Of a stretch of DNA of 64,000 bases, positions 26,065 through 35,295 are shown piece after piece; positions within the stretch are counted from its first letter, which is position 1, and the number at the start of each line of letters is the position of its first letter. The notes beneath the pieces were generated by a model. The model was not told where the DNA came from, made no database searches, and saw only the letters and a list, made by a program, of their open reading frames with translations. The position numbers and the translations under genes are program-made. This DNA is from Marinobacterium lutimaris (GTDB lineage: Bacteria > Pseudomonadota > Gammaproteobacteria > Pseudomonadales > Balneatricaceae): contig NZ_FNVQ01000002.1 in assembly GCF_900108065.1 (NCBI RefSeq), positions 248,001 to 312,000 on the forward strand, in the 5' to 3' direction.

Positions 26065-27771
26065 TCAGTTTTGCTCCGGCCACTCCGCGATGACCAGGCC
26101 ATTCTCAGCCACGTAGCGCTCCCACTCCTGCTTCATCTCGGCAAGTTTGTCGGGGTTCGCGTCGGCCAGGTTAGTGGTTTCACCGGGATCACTGGCAATA
26201 TTGAACAGCTGCCAGCCATCTGTTTTGACAGGTCCCTTCTTAACCCACACCAGCTTCCAGTCACCCTTGCGCAGCGCCTGTTTCTCGTCGATCTCGACAC
26301 CCACCGCATAGTCGCTGTCGTGCACCGCCTCGGCTTCGCCCCTGATCATCGGCATCAGTGACTTACCCTTGTGCGGATAGATCTTGATGCCGTTGTAGGT
26401 CTCCGGATGCTCGGCACCGGCCACATCAAGGAATGTCGGCGCCAGGTCCATCACCGTGGTCAGCGCCGTGGTGTTCACCTTGCCCATCACGCCACCGGGG
26501 TATTTCACGATCAGCGGCGAGCGGATACCGCCTTCGGTGACGGTGCCCTTGAAGTCGCGGAAGGGTCCCGCACTGGCCTGCGCCCACTCCTGGTAAGCCG
26601 CGAACGAGTTCGGCCGGCCCAGGTTCTCCAGACTCAGGTCGTAGGTCGCCTTCCAGTCTGCGGCTACCTGCTCACCGTAGCGTTTCCAGATGTTGATGGG
26701 ATTGCCGCCCTCCGGTCCGTTATCGGACATAAACACAAACAGGGTGTTGTCGTACTCGCCGATCTCTTTCAGATGTTGCAGCAGGCGACCGATATTGAAA
26801 TCCATGTTCGCCACCATCGCCGCATAAATTTCCATTTTGCGGCTTGATACGGCTTTCTGCTCGTCGGACAGAGAGTCCCAGGCGTTATGAATTTTCAGTG
26901 GTGTAAAGGCATAAGGAGCGGCATCTTCGGGGAAGAGACCAAGCGCTTTGGCCCGCTCGCTGCGCTCTTGTGCCAGCGCCTCAAAACCCTGGGCGTAGCG
27001 CCCCTTGTACTTGTCGATCCAGCTGTCCGGTGCCTGCAAGGGCCAGTGCGGGGCGGTGTAGGCTACGTAGGCGAAAAACGGCTTGTCCTCTTTGCTATCG
27101 CCGTTTCTATCCGCGTCGATATACTCGATCACCTTGTCGGTATAGAAGTCGGTAGAGAAAAAGTCCTTCGGCAGTGACTCGACTTCTTTGCCGTTGTCCC
27201 GGTAGGGCGCGATAGGCTTCTCCGGGGTGTAGCCCTTCTGGGTGCCGAAATGACTCGCCCCCCCCTGAAGCAGAACAAACGACTGTTCAAAACCTCGGTT
27301 GTGAGGCATGTGCGGCTCATCCAGCCCCAGATGCCATTTGCCCACCATGTAAGTGTTGTAGCCGGAGTTTTTCAACGTTTCCGAGATCGGCATCACGTCG
27401 TCTCGCAGGTAGCCGACATAGCCCGGCTGCCCCTGCTGATTCGGTGCCTTTTTCCACTCGGCCATCTGTCCCATACCCGCCAGATGACTATCGGTGCCGG
27501 AAAGCATCATCGAGCGTGTCGGCGAACACTGTGGAGACACCTGGAAGTCCGAAATCAGCAAGCCCTGCTGGGCCATCTGATCCAGGTTCGGTGTATCGAT
27601 TTCACCGCCGGTCACCCCGAGATCGGTATATCCCAGGTCGTCTGCAACGATCAAAACGATATTGGGGCGTTCAGCCAAAGCCAATGGAGCAAAAGCCAAG
27701 CCTCCGATCAATGCACCGAGGAGCGCGCTGGAACGGGCGTTAGCCCTGTATTTGCCAGTTAGAGAAGCCAT
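26065..27771 (-). CDS. Secreted arylsulfatase
   Basis: Periplasmic sulfate-ester hydrolase, 568 residues. A signal peptide (residues about 1-33, LLGALIGGLAFAPLALA) precedes the alkaline-phosphatase-fold domain. VLIVADDLGYTDLG provides metal-binding Asp residues, and the active-site CSPTR has Cys82, the residue matured to formylglycine. The downstream GKWHLG and FVFMSDNGPEGG blocks are also present. A Cys-type site requires a formylglycine-generating enzyme or equivalent, and none is encoded in the window. The ATG follows AGAAGGG. It stands alone on the minus strand. Substrate unknown; marine relatives often act on sulfated polysaccharides or aryl sulfates. Confidence 0.93.
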   Translation of the reverse strand: MASLTGKYRANARSSALLGALIGGLAFAPLALAERPNIVLIVADDLGYTDLGVTGGEIDTPNLDQMAQQGLLISDFQVSPQCSPTRSMMLSGTDSHLAGMGQMAEWKKAPNQQGQPGYVGYLRDDVMPISETLKNSGYNTYMVGKWHLGLDEPHMPHNRGFEQSFVLLQGGASHFGTQKGYTPEKPIAPYRDNGKEVESLPKDFFSTDFYTDKVIEYIDADRNGDSKEDKPFFAYVAYTAPHWPLQAPDSWIDKYKGRYAQGFEALAQERSERAKALGLFPEDAAPYAFTPLKIHNAWDSLSDEQKAVSSRKMEIYAAMVANMDFNIGRLLQHLKEIGEYDNTLFVFMSDNGPEGGNPINIWKRYGEQVAADWKATYDLSLENLGRPNSFAAYQEWAQASAGPFRDFKGTVTEGGIRSPLIVKYPGGVMGKVNTTALTTVMDLAPTFLDVAGAEHPETYNGIKIYPHKGKSLMPMIRGEAEAVHDSDYAVGVEIDEKQALRKGDWKLVWVKKGPVKTDGWQLFNIASDPGETTNLADANPDKLAEMKQEWERYVAENGLVIAEWPEQN

Positions 27772-28433
27772 TTGTAACCCTTCTTATTATCAGTATTTAT
27801 TATTCTGTTTTGCTATCGAGCCAACATTTACCGCCATATCCACGATTCAGAACCAGGATAAAGAGCCACCCTGCAGAATCACTATGCCAAGCTGTACTTG
27901 GCCTGCGCCCTGCTATTCAGTGAGTTGTGGTCAATTTCGTGACAGCTAAACTCGAGTCTAGCGCTGCAGTAAAAGTCTGAAGAACAGATTCCTGGCGATT
28001 GATCCGCCTGATGGCACAACATCGACAAAAATAAAAAGGATTAACAAAACACCGTTGAGCCCTTACATCCTGTTAACCCTCACCTCGCTTAAACCGATAC
28101 CTTTTAACCAATACATTGTTTAGCAAGCAGCTTTTTTACTAGGCGGCTTGTTTAACACTGAGAGTGTTCGCAGTCTCACAGCGTCATCCGCACCTGAGTC
28201 GTATTTGGCAATAATGCGAAACGATGATTAATGCTCAACCTTGGTAGAGGGGGTCGCAGTGTTTATTGATTGGCACTATAGTAGATGAAAACAATTATCA
28301 AAAAGATCGGGCCGGCTCCCCTCTGCACGGCAGCCCTGCACAGGCTGATTTCGATCGCTGAAATCGGGCAGGTATTGATGACCATCGGAATAAACACTGT
28401 TCGCAACGTTCATTTTCAACGTGTTGGTGGCCT
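27772..28433. other. 662-bp gene-free divergent region
   Basis: AT-richer spacer between the sulfatase (minus) and the BdlA-like gene (plus). No credible coding frame, tRNA or strong terminator was seen. It has short imperfect dyads only, for example GATTTC/GAAATC around 28347-28365. It must hold both promoters; none could be assigned with confidence. Confidence 0.5.
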
Positions 28434-29762
28434 ATGATTTTTTCAAGCTCCCGCAAGCCCAGTCAGTCGCAACAGCACCTTGCACAGCTAGAACTCTCCT
28501 GCGGAGAACTCACCGATATCCTTAACGCGGTCAAGGCGTCGGTCGCCTACATAGCGTTCACCCCGGACGGGCAGATAGTCGACTGCAACGAGCTTTTTCT
28601 GAACGTCACCCGCTACGATCGAGCAGATGTTCTTGGCAAGCACCATCGCATTTTTTGCGATGCAGGCTACGCAGGCACCCAGGACTATGCGCAGTTCTGG
28701 CGCGACCGCGCCGCAGGCATACCGCTACGGGGAACCTTCAAGCGTCTGAACCGGCTCGGCCAGCGCATCTATATCGAGGCGACCTATATCCCGGTGAAAA
28801 ATGTCGAGGGCGAGGTCACCCAGGTGATCAAGCTCGGCAACGATGTGACCGAACTGACCATAAAAGCCAACGACCGCGATTCCGTCTACCGCGCTATAGA
28901 CCGCTCCCAGGCGATCATCGAGTTCACACCGGACGGCACCATACTCGACGCCAACGAGAACTTTCTCGGCGCGATGGGATATACGCTGGAGCAGATTGTC
29001 GGCAAACATCACAGGATGTTCTGCAGAGACGAGTTTTACCGTGATCATCCTCATTTCTGGCGCGAGCTGGCCCAGGGGGAATTCCGCAGCGGCAAATACG
29101 AACGCCTGAACTCCGACGGAAAATCGATCTGGCTGGAAGCCTCCTACAACCCGGTCTTCGACGAGGAGCAGAAGGTCAGCAAGATCATCAAGGTTGCGGC
29201 CGATATTTCCGATCGTGTGCGTCGCCAGGAGGAAAATATCACCTTCGCGGCAACCATCTCGGAAGAGACCTCGCAGATCACTCAGATCGCCCAGCAGACA
29301 CTATCGGAAGCAGTGACAACCTCGGACAAGGTCACCCAGCGGGTCGGCAGCGTCGCCGGGGTTATAGAAGAGCTCAGCAGCAATGCCGGCTCGATCCACC
29401 AGATGGCGATAGCGATCGAAGAGATCGCTGCGCAGACCAACCTGCTTGCACTCAATGCCGCCATTGAAGCCGCGCGAGCAGGCGATGCCGGACGCGGGTT
29501 TTCTGTCGTTGCCGACGAGGTACGCAACCTGGCCCAGCGCAGTCAGCAGACCACCGAACAGATCAAGAAGATCGTTTCCACCAACGCCAACCTGATGGGC
29601 AGCATCGTGGGCCAGATAGACACGGTGAAGGAGAGCCTGGAAAACGAGATCGCCAAGATTGCGCTGGTCAGCGACGGTATGCAGGAGATAGAGCACGCGG
29701 TGACACGTTTATCGGAGCATATCTCTGGCATGACCGATCAGACCGGCATGGAACGCGTCTGA
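28434..29762 (+). CDS. Soluble PAS-PAS-methyl-accepting protein, BdlA-like
   Basis: A 442-residue cytosolic signal transducer with no membrane segment. Two PAS domains (about 30-145 and 155-265) each carry a GKHHRxFC segment ([12 protein letters not shown] and [12 protein letters not shown]). A short chemoreceptor signalling domain follows, with the conserved tip [21 protein letters not shown]. This domain plan and length match BdlA, the Pseudomonas biofilm-dispersion protein, better than transmembrane chemoreceptors. The PAS domains may bind heme or flavin and sense redox state. No chemotaxis genes are adjacent. The ATG has GGTGG upstream. Function by analogy only. Confidence 0.85.
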   Translation: MIFSSSRKPSQSQQHLAQLELSCGELTDILNAVKASVAYIAFTPDGQIVDCNELFLNVTRYDRADVLGKHHRIFCDAGYAGTQDYAQFWRDRAAGIPLRGTFKRLNRLGQRIYIEATYIPVKNVEGEVTQVIKLGNDVTELTIKANDRDSVYRAIDRSQAIIEFTPDGTILDANENFLGAMGYTLEQIVGKHHRMFCRDEFYRDHPHFWRELAQGEFRSGKYERLNSDGKSIWLEASYNPVFDEEQKVSKIIKVAADISDRVRRQEENITFAATISEETSQITQIAQQTLSEAVTTSDKVTQRVGSVAGVIEELSSNAGSIHQMAIAIEEIAAQTNLLALNAAIEAARAGDAGRGFSVVADEVRNLAQRSQQTTEQIKKIVSTNANLMGSIVGQIDTVKESLENEIAKIALVSDGMQEIEHAVTRLSEHISGMTDQTGMERV

Positions 29763-29799
29763 GCTCTGCAACCCTCTAAAGCCCCCTATCACAGACGAA

Positions 29800-29829
29800 A
29801 AAAATCCCGGCACTCAGGCCGGGATTTTT
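29800..29829. terminator. Bidirectional terminator
   Basis: A perfect 12-bp stem AAAAATCCCGGC/GCCGGGATTTTT with a six-base loop, centred between the convergent BdlA-like and tctA genes. It has a U-tract in both directions. Confidence 0.92.
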
Positions 29830-29851
29830 GTTTCTACTTCGGGACCGGGTA

Positions 29852-31363
29852 TTAAGCTTCGCTAGCCTTCAGCTGCCGTGCTTTCTGCGCCTTGCGGTAG
29901 CGCTGATACAGCGGCAGACCGATAGACAGGGCTGACAGGATGAGGAATGTCAGGCTGATTGGGCGAGTGAAGAAGATGGTCCAGTCGCCTTCAAACATGG
30001 TCATGCCGCGACGGAAGTTCGACTCCACCATGTAACCCAGGATCATCCCCAGCACCACCGGCGCCGCGCTGAAGCCGAAGCGGTTGAGGAAATAACCGAA
30101 CACACCGAAGAACAGAAGAATCCAGGCGGAGCTGAGCGTACCGCTGATACCGTAGGAACCCAGGATGCACATCACCATGATGAACGGCATCAGGTAGGAA
30201 CGCGGAATCTGAAGCACCCGCACGAACAGCTTGATGCCGATCGACTGGAAGCTGAACATGAAGATGTTGGCAATGAGGAAGGCGATGATAATGCCGTAGG
30301 CGATATTGCTCTGCTCCTGGAACAGCATCGGACCAGGCTGCAGTCCCTGAATCAGCAGGCCACCCATCAGGATCGCCGCAGACGCATCACCGGGGATACC
30401 CAGGGTCATCATCGGAATCAGTGCGCCACCGGTCATGCCGTTGTTGGCGGATTCACAGGCCACCACACCTTCCGGCGTACCCTTGCCGAACTTCTCCGGT
30501 GTTTTCGACATGCGCTTGGCCTGATCGTAGGCCAGGAAGGAGGCGATGCTGCCACCGGCACCCGGAATCGCACCCACGATGGCACCGATCAGCGAGCTGC
30601 TCAGCCACACCTTCCACTTGCTCAGGGTTTCACGTACGCGCGGATAAGCGTTGGAAACGCGCACCTTTTTCTCGGTATTCAGCATTGCATCGTCGGAGGT
30701 GACATCACGAATAATCTGCGACAGCGCAAACAGACCGATCAGCGCCGGCATGAAATCCACGCCGCCGATCAGTTCGGGGATACCTGCGGTCAGACGCACC
30801 ATACCGGTGAGGGAGTCGATACCGATCAGTGAGATCAACACCCCGATCAGGCCGGCAACCAGCCCCTTGATAATGGAGTCGCCGGAGACAGACGCGATAA
30901 TCGTCAGACCGAACAGACCCAGGGCAAAGTACTCGATAGCGCTGAATTTTAGCGCCACGTCCGCCACCACCGGTGACATGAACGCGAATACCGCGACACT
31001 GATCAGACCGCCCACAAAGGAGGAGACGATACACAGCCCCAGTGCGCGACCCGGCTCGCCATTGCGCGCCATCGGGAAGGCATCAAGGGTGGTCGCCACC
31101 GAGGAGGGAGTACCGGGGATATTCAGCAGCGCGGCCGGGATAGAGCCGCCCGAGATCGCACCGCAATAGACACCCAGCAGCATACCGATACCGGTGACCG
31201 GCTCCATGCCGAAGGTCAGCGGCAGCAGCAGCGCAATACCCATGGTGGCGGTCAGGCCCGGCAGTGAGCCGAACACCAGACCCAGCAGGGTACCGAAAGC
31301 GATGGCGAGGAAAATCTGATAGTTGAAAAACAACCCTGCCGCATCGGCGAAGTTAGCGAGCAT
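29852..31363 (-). CDS. tctA: TTT transporter large permease TctA (sugar-acid operon)
   Basis: Inner-membrane large subunit of a tripartite tricarboxylate transporter, 503 residues, full length. About 11-12 hydrophobic segments are seen. Family blocks include LVFGSLPGLTATMGIALLLPLTFG near the N-terminus, YCGAISGGSIPAALLNIPGTPSS, and GAIPGAGGSIASFLAYDQAKR near the middle. The ATG has GAGGAG upstream. Last gene of the operon that starts at 36831; the upstream dehydratase and aldolase genes suggest a hydroxylated sugar diacid as substrate. Confidence 0.95.
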   Translation of the reverse strand: MLANFADAAGLFFNYQIFLAIAFGTLLGLVFGSLPGLTATMGIALLLPLTFGMEPVTGIGMLLGVYCGAISGGSIPAALLNIPGTPSSVATTLDAFPMARNGEPGRALGLCIVSSFVGGLISVAVFAFMSPVVADVALKFSAIEYFALGLFGLTIIASVSGDSIIKGLVAGLIGVLISLIGIDSLTGMVRLTAGIPELIGGVDFMPALIGLFALSQIIRDVTSDDAMLNTEKKVRVSNAYPRVRETLSKWKVWLSSSLIGAIVGAIPGAGGSIASFLAYDQAKRMSKTPEKFGKGTPEGVVACESANNGMTGGALIPMMTLGIPGDASAAILMGGLLIQGLQPGPMLFQEQSNIAYGIIIAFLIANIFMFSFQSIGIKLFVRVLQIPRSYLMPFIMVMCILGSYGISGTLSSAWILLFFGVFGYFLNRFGFSAAPVVLGMILGYMVESNFRRGMTMFEGDWTIFFTRPISLTFLILSALSIGLPLYQRYRKAQKARQLKASEA

Positions 31364-31384
31364 AAAACAACTCCTCTATGCCGC

Positions 31385-31858
31385 TCAGGGCAATGACAGC
31401 TCAAATATGACCGCGAACACCAGGTAGATAAAACCTGAGGCCACAGCGGAAAACAGCGCAGACGCCAGAATCGAACGCAGACCCGGATTTGCGCCACTGA
31501 TGAACTTATCCACCAGCAAGCGGAACGCAAACAGGAACGCCAGCGTACTGATCAGGAAGCCCACGTGGGTCAGCAGCAGGATATACACGGCGATTGCAGC
31601 CAGTGTAATCACCAGGGCGAACGCCTCTTTCAGCCCGATGGGCTGGCTCTCGCCCTCCTCTCCAGAGAAGAGATCCTTAACCAGCAGATAGCCTGTCAGC
31701 ACGATGATCAGGAGACTGATCCAGAACGGCAGAAATCCCGCACCGGGATCCCCCTTTACGCCCATCCCCGTGGGGATAGCCTGAGCCATACTGAGAAAAT
31801 AACCTGCCGCCGCAATCAACAGCAGATAGAAAATCTGCTGCTCTTTGATTCTTAACAT
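31385..31858 (-). CDS. tctB: TTT transporter small permease TctB (sugar-acid operon)
   Basis: Small membrane subunit, 157 residues from the ATG at 31858; a TTG four codons earlier is a less likely start. Four hydrophobic segments are seen, the first at IFYLLLIAAAGYFLSM. It is separated from tctC by a strong hairpin terminator, so its expression should be lower than that of tctC. It is 21 bp upstream of tctA. Confidence 0.9.
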   Translation of the reverse strand: MLRIKEQQIFYLLLIAAAGYFLSMAQAIPTGMGVKGDPGAGFLPFWISLLIIVLTGYLLVKDLFSGEEGESQPIGLKEAFALVITLAAIAVYILLLTHVGFLISTLAFLFAFRLLVDKFISGANPGLRSILASALFSAVASGFIYLVFAVIFELSLP

Positions 31859-31875
31859 ATCTGCATCCAACCCGT

Positions 31876-31906
31876 TAAAAACTGGGCCCGGCCATCTGGC
31901 CGGGCC
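31876..31906 (-). terminator. Attenuating terminator between tctC and tctB
   Basis: On the minus strand, a 10-bp stem (GGCCCGGCCA/TGGCCGGGCC) begins 7 bp after the tctC stop codon and is followed by CAGTTTTT. It is as strong as any terminator in the window yet lies inside an operon, so it likely lets tctC mRNA accumulate above the membrane subunits. Confidence 0.88.
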
Positions 31907-31912
31907 TCTCTG

Positions 31913-32860
31913 TTACTGCTTGAGTTCCTGTGCAGTTTCAATGAACTCCTTGGCCAGTCCCTGCATACGCTGGTCCAGCTCTTCACCCGGCGCTACGTAA
32001 TCGATGGTCGCGCCCTGCGCTGCAATCGCCTTGACGAAGGCCGGGTCGCTGGTCGCGGCTTTCAGCGCTTCGCCCCAGGCTTCCTTCACTTCATCGCTGA
32101 CACCCGCCGGTGCGGCAACACCGCGCCAGTTGGTCAGCAGCAGCTCACCGCCCTCCTCTTTCAGGGTCGGCACATCCGGATACTCTTCCATGCGCTTCTC
32201 ACCCAGGGACAGGAGCGGGCGCAGCTTGCCGGACTCAAGGCCGGAAGCCAGGTCACCCAGGTTCAGCATCAGCGCATCGATATGACCGCCCATGGCAGCA
32301 ACCACGGCCTTGGAGGAGCCGTCATGCGGGATCTGCTTCACTTCGTAACCGATGTTACGCGCCAGGATAGCGCTGGCGACATGTGTGGAACCGCCGTAGC
32401 CGGAGAAACCGAACTTGATCTTGCCCGGGTTGGCTTTCATGTCCTCAACCAGCTCATCCCAGGTCTGCCAGGGGCCATCGGCACGCACGGCGACCACGTA
32501 GTCTTCGGTCAGCACGTTACCGAGGTAATCGAAGCCGGTGGATTTGTAGGTGGCGTTACCCATGCCTTCGGTAGCGAAGATCACGTTGTTGGGGATGGTT
32601 ACGGTGTAACCGTCCGCCTTGGCGGTGGCCACCTTGGTGAATCCCAGGATGCCGCCTCCACCGGGGATGTTGTTGACGATGATGGTCTGCCCCAGGGATT
32701 TCTCCAGTGCGGGCTGCAGCGCGCGCGCCAGGACATCGGTACCGCCGCCAGCGTTGTAAGGAATCACCATGGTGATCGGCTTGGTGGGGTATTCGGCCAG
32801 TGCCATTCCGGAGGTCAGCGCGCTGGCCAGAAGAACGGATGCTGTAATTGCTTTTTTCAT
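31913..32860 (-). CDS. tctC: TTT transporter periplasmic binding protein TctC (sugar-acid operon)
   Basis: Periplasmic receptor of the Bug/TctC family, 315 residues. The signal peptide is MKKAITASVLLASALTSGM with a likely cut after ALA near residue 22. YNAGGGTDVLAR (ligand loop) and IPGGGG follow. The start has AAAAAGGAAGG upstream. The 100-bp gap from the aldolase gene could hold a second promoter. Ligand probably a sugar acid, by operon context. Confidence 0.94.
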   Translation of the reverse strand: MKKAITASVLLASALTSGMALAEYPTKPITMVIPYNAGGGTDVLARALQPALEKSLGQTIIVNNIPGGGGILGFTKVATAKADGYTVTIPNNVIFATEGMGNATYKSTGFDYLGNVLTEDYVVAVRADGPWQTWDELVEDMKANPGKIKFGFSGYGGSTHVASAILARNIGYEVKQIPHDGSSKAVVAAMGGHIDALMLNLGDLASGLESGKLRPLLSLGEKRMEEYPDVPTLKEEGGELLLTNWRGVAAPAGVSDEVKEAWGEALKAATSDPAFVKAIAAQGATIDYVAPGEELDQRMQGLAKEFIETAQELKQ

Positions 32861-32960
32861 GGTCCTTCCTTTTTATTCTTGCGGGGTTTAGTTATTCGGT
32901 TATCTGCTTTTCGCTTTCCGGGCCACCCTGTCGCGGCCCGTCACTCGATCAGGGACCGTA

Positions 32961-33752
32961 TCAATACGGCCCTTTGGTTGCTTCAGGCGCTTCTCCCAGT
33001 CCGAATTCAGCCGCCCGAGCCCGGGTGGCCTGCATCATCAGGGTGACATCCAGTCCTACGGCCACGAAGGTCGCGCCCAGCTCCAGGAACCGACGCGCCT
33101 GAGCCACGTCGCCTGTCAATGTTCCAGCAGCCTTGCCGGATGCGACGATCGTCTTGATCGCCTGATCGATTGCAGCCTGAACATCCGGATGACCCGGATT
33201 GCCCAGGTGCCCCATGGACGCCGCCAGATCGGCGGGACCGATAAAGACACCATCGACGCCGTCCACGGCGCAGATCGCTTCGAGATTTTCCAGCGCGGTT
33301 ACGGTCTCGGCCTGAACCAGCAGACAAACCTCGTCATTGGCCTGGTGCACATAGTTCTTGATGCCGTTCCAGCGCGACGCACGCGCCACGGCGGCGCCAA
33401 CACCGCGAATCCCCTCTGGCGGATACCGGGTAAAAGAGACCATCTGCTGCGCCTGCTCGGCGGTATCGATCATCGGCACCAGCAGCGTCTGCACGCCGAT
33501 ATCCAGCATCTTCTTGATGCCCGGCGCATCGCCCTGAACCACGCGGACCACCGGATGGCTTGAATAGGGCGCCACCGCCTGCAGCTGGGCAAGCGTGCTG
33601 TTCAGGTCATTGGGCGCATGTTCGTTGTCGATCAGCAGCCAGTTGAAACCAGCGGTGGCCGACATCTCGGCACTGTAGCCGGTGCCCATGGAAAGCCAGA
33701 AACCGATCTGGGCTTCGCCCTTGGCCAGCGCCTGTTTAAAGCTATTGCTCAC
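32961..33752 (-). CDS. HpcH/HpaI-family class II aldolase
   Basis: Metal-dependent pyruvate aldolase, 263 residues. Family landmarks are FWLSMGTGYSAEMSATAGFNWLLIDNEHAPND (substrate loop with Asp-Glu-His), the metal-binding LVQAETVTALENLEAI, and DGVFIGPADLAASMG. Such enzymes cleave 2-keto-3-deoxy acids to pyruvate and an aldehyde; GarL (2-dehydro-3-deoxyglucarate aldolase), RhmA and HpcH are close types. Operon context with a UxaA/GarD dehydratase favours a GarL-like role. It uses a GTG start at 33752 with AGGAGAG upstream. Exact substrate not determined. Confidence 0.88.
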   Translation of the reverse strand: MSNSFKQALAKGEAQIGFWLSMGTGYSAEMSATAGFNWLLIDNEHAPNDLNSTLAQLQAVAPYSSHPVVRVVQGDAPGIKKMLDIGVQTLLVPMIDTAEQAQQMVSFTRYPPEGIRGVGAAVARASRWNGIKNYVHQANDEVCLLVQAETVTALENLEAICAVDGVDGVFIGPADLAASMGHLGNPGHPDVQAAIDQAIKTIVASGKAAGTLTGDVAQARRFLELGATFVAVGLDVTLMMQATRARAAEFGLGEAPEATKGPY

Positions 33753-33800
33753 TGTTTCACTCTCCTGCTCAAGGCTGCTTTCGTTTTCTTGCGCTCAAGG

Positions 33801-35276
33801 CTATTTCAGGTTGCCCTGACACAGGTACTTGATCTGCATAAAGTCTTCGAGGCCATGGATCGAGCCTTCGCGGCCGTAGCCGGACTCTTTAACACCACCG
33901 AACGGCGCTGCTTCCGAAGCCACCGCGCCTTCGTTGATACCGACGATGCCGGTCTCCAGCGCATCGGCCACACGCCAGATGCGGCTGACGTTTTCGGAGT
34001 AGAAGTAACCGGCCAGACCAAACGGCGTATCGTTGGCGGCGGCGATCACTTGCGCTTCGGTTTCAAAGGAGAACAGCGGCGCTACCGGACCGAAGGTCTC
34101 TTCGCAGCAGAGCACGGCCTGGTTGGACACGTTGGCCAGCACGGTCGGTGCGATGTAGTTCGGACCCAGCTCTTCGCGTACCCGGCGACCGCCAGTCAGC
34201 ACCTTGGCGCCATGCACGACGGCGTCGTTGATGTGGTTGAGAATCTTGTCCACGGCGCGCTCGTTGATCATCGGCCCGATCATCACACCCTCTTCGGTGG
34301 CGGGACCGACCTTCAGCGCGGCAACACGCTCGGTCAGCTTGGCGGCGAACTCGTCGAACACGCCGGACTGAACATAGACACGGTTCGGGCAGACACAGGT
34401 CTGACCGCCGTTGCGGAACTTGGCAGCCATCAGGCCATCGACGGCGGCGTCCAGATCGGCATCGTCAAACACCACGAACGGCGCGTTGCCACCCAGTTCC
34501 AGGGAGAGCTTTTTCAGGGTATCCGCGGAACGGCGAGCCAGGTGTTTGCCTACCGGGGTGGAGCCGGTAAAGCTGACCTTGCGCACCTGCGGGCTGTCGA
34601 GCCAGACATCGACCACTTCCGGGGTCTGTTCGCGCGAAGCGCAAACCAGGTTCAGCACGCCTTCCGGCACACCGGCTTCTGCAGCCAGTTTGGCCAGCGC
34701 CAGGGAGGTCAGCGGGGTATCTTCCGCCGGCTTGCCCACTACGGTGCAACCCGCGGCCAGTGCCGGTGCTATCTTGCGGGCGATCATTGCCGCCGGGAAG
34801 TTCCACGGAGTAATCACGGCCACGACACCCACCGGCTCACGCACGGCGAACATTTTGCGACCGGCTACCGGAGACTCGATCACCTCACCGGTGATGCGGG
34901 CAGCTTCATCGCCAAACCATTCCACGTAGCTCGCGGCATAAACGATTTCACCAATGCCCTCGGCCAGCGGCTTACCCTGCTCATAGGAAACCAGCTTGCC
35001 CAGCTCCTCTTTATTCTCAAGGATCAGGGCGTTCCAGCGCTTGATGATCGCAGCGCGAGCCTTGGCCGGTGTTGCGCGCCAGGCCGGCAGCGCAGCGCGC
35101 GCCGCCTCGACGGCGCTCTGCGCATCAGCGGCACCGCTATCGGGAACACGGGTGATCTCGGTCATATCGGCCGGATCGAGCACCGGGAAAACCTGGCCTG
35201 ATACCGCATCCTGCCAACGGCCGGCGATGAAGTTCTGTGATTTGATCAGATCCTGACGATCGAAGCTGAATGCCAA
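33801..35276 (-). CDS. Succinate-semialdehyde-type aldehyde dehydrogenase
   Basis: NAD(P)-dependent aldehyde dehydrogenase of the GabD group, 491 residues. Catalytic Glu260 lies in LELGGNAPF and catalytic Cys294 in GQTCVC. The second Cys two residues on (Cys296) is typical of GabD-like enzymes, where it can form a redox disulfide. TPWNFP and FTGSTPVG bind cofactor. The likely start is TTG at 35276, because GGAGGTG sits five bases upstream. A further in-frame TTG at 35306 would overlap the upstream gene. In this operon it probably oxidises an aldehyde released from a sugar acid. Confidence 0.9.
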   Translation of the reverse strand: MAFSFDRQDLIKSQNFIAGRWQDAVSGQVFPVLDPADMTEITRVPDSGAADAQSAVEAARAALPAWRATPAKARAAIIKRWNALILENKEELGKLVSYEQGKPLAEGIGEIVYAASYVEWFGDEAARITGEVIESPVAGRKMFAVREPVGVVAVITPWNFPAAMIARKIAPALAAGCTVVGKPAEDTPLTSLALAKLAAEAGVPEGVLNLVCASREQTPEVVDVWLDSPQVRKVSFTGSTPVGKHLARRSADTLKKLSLELGGNAPFVVFDDADLDAAVDGLMAAKFRNGGQTCVCPNRVYVQSGVFDEFAAKLTERVAALKVGPATEEGVMIGPMINERAVDKILNHINDAVVHGAKVLTGGRRVREELGPNYIAPTVLANVSNQAVLCCEETFGPVAPLFSFETEAQVIAAANDTPFGLAGYFYSENVSRIWRVADALETGIVGINEGAVASEAAPFGGVKESGYGREGSIHGLEDFMQIKYLCQGNLK

Positions 35277-35295
35277 GGTGACACCTCCAAAAAAG

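Noticed and set aside
33618-35201. 527-residue open frame on the plus strand
   Set aside because: Antisense to the aldehyde dehydrogenase and aldolase genes; composition is that of a shadow frame in GC-rich DNA.
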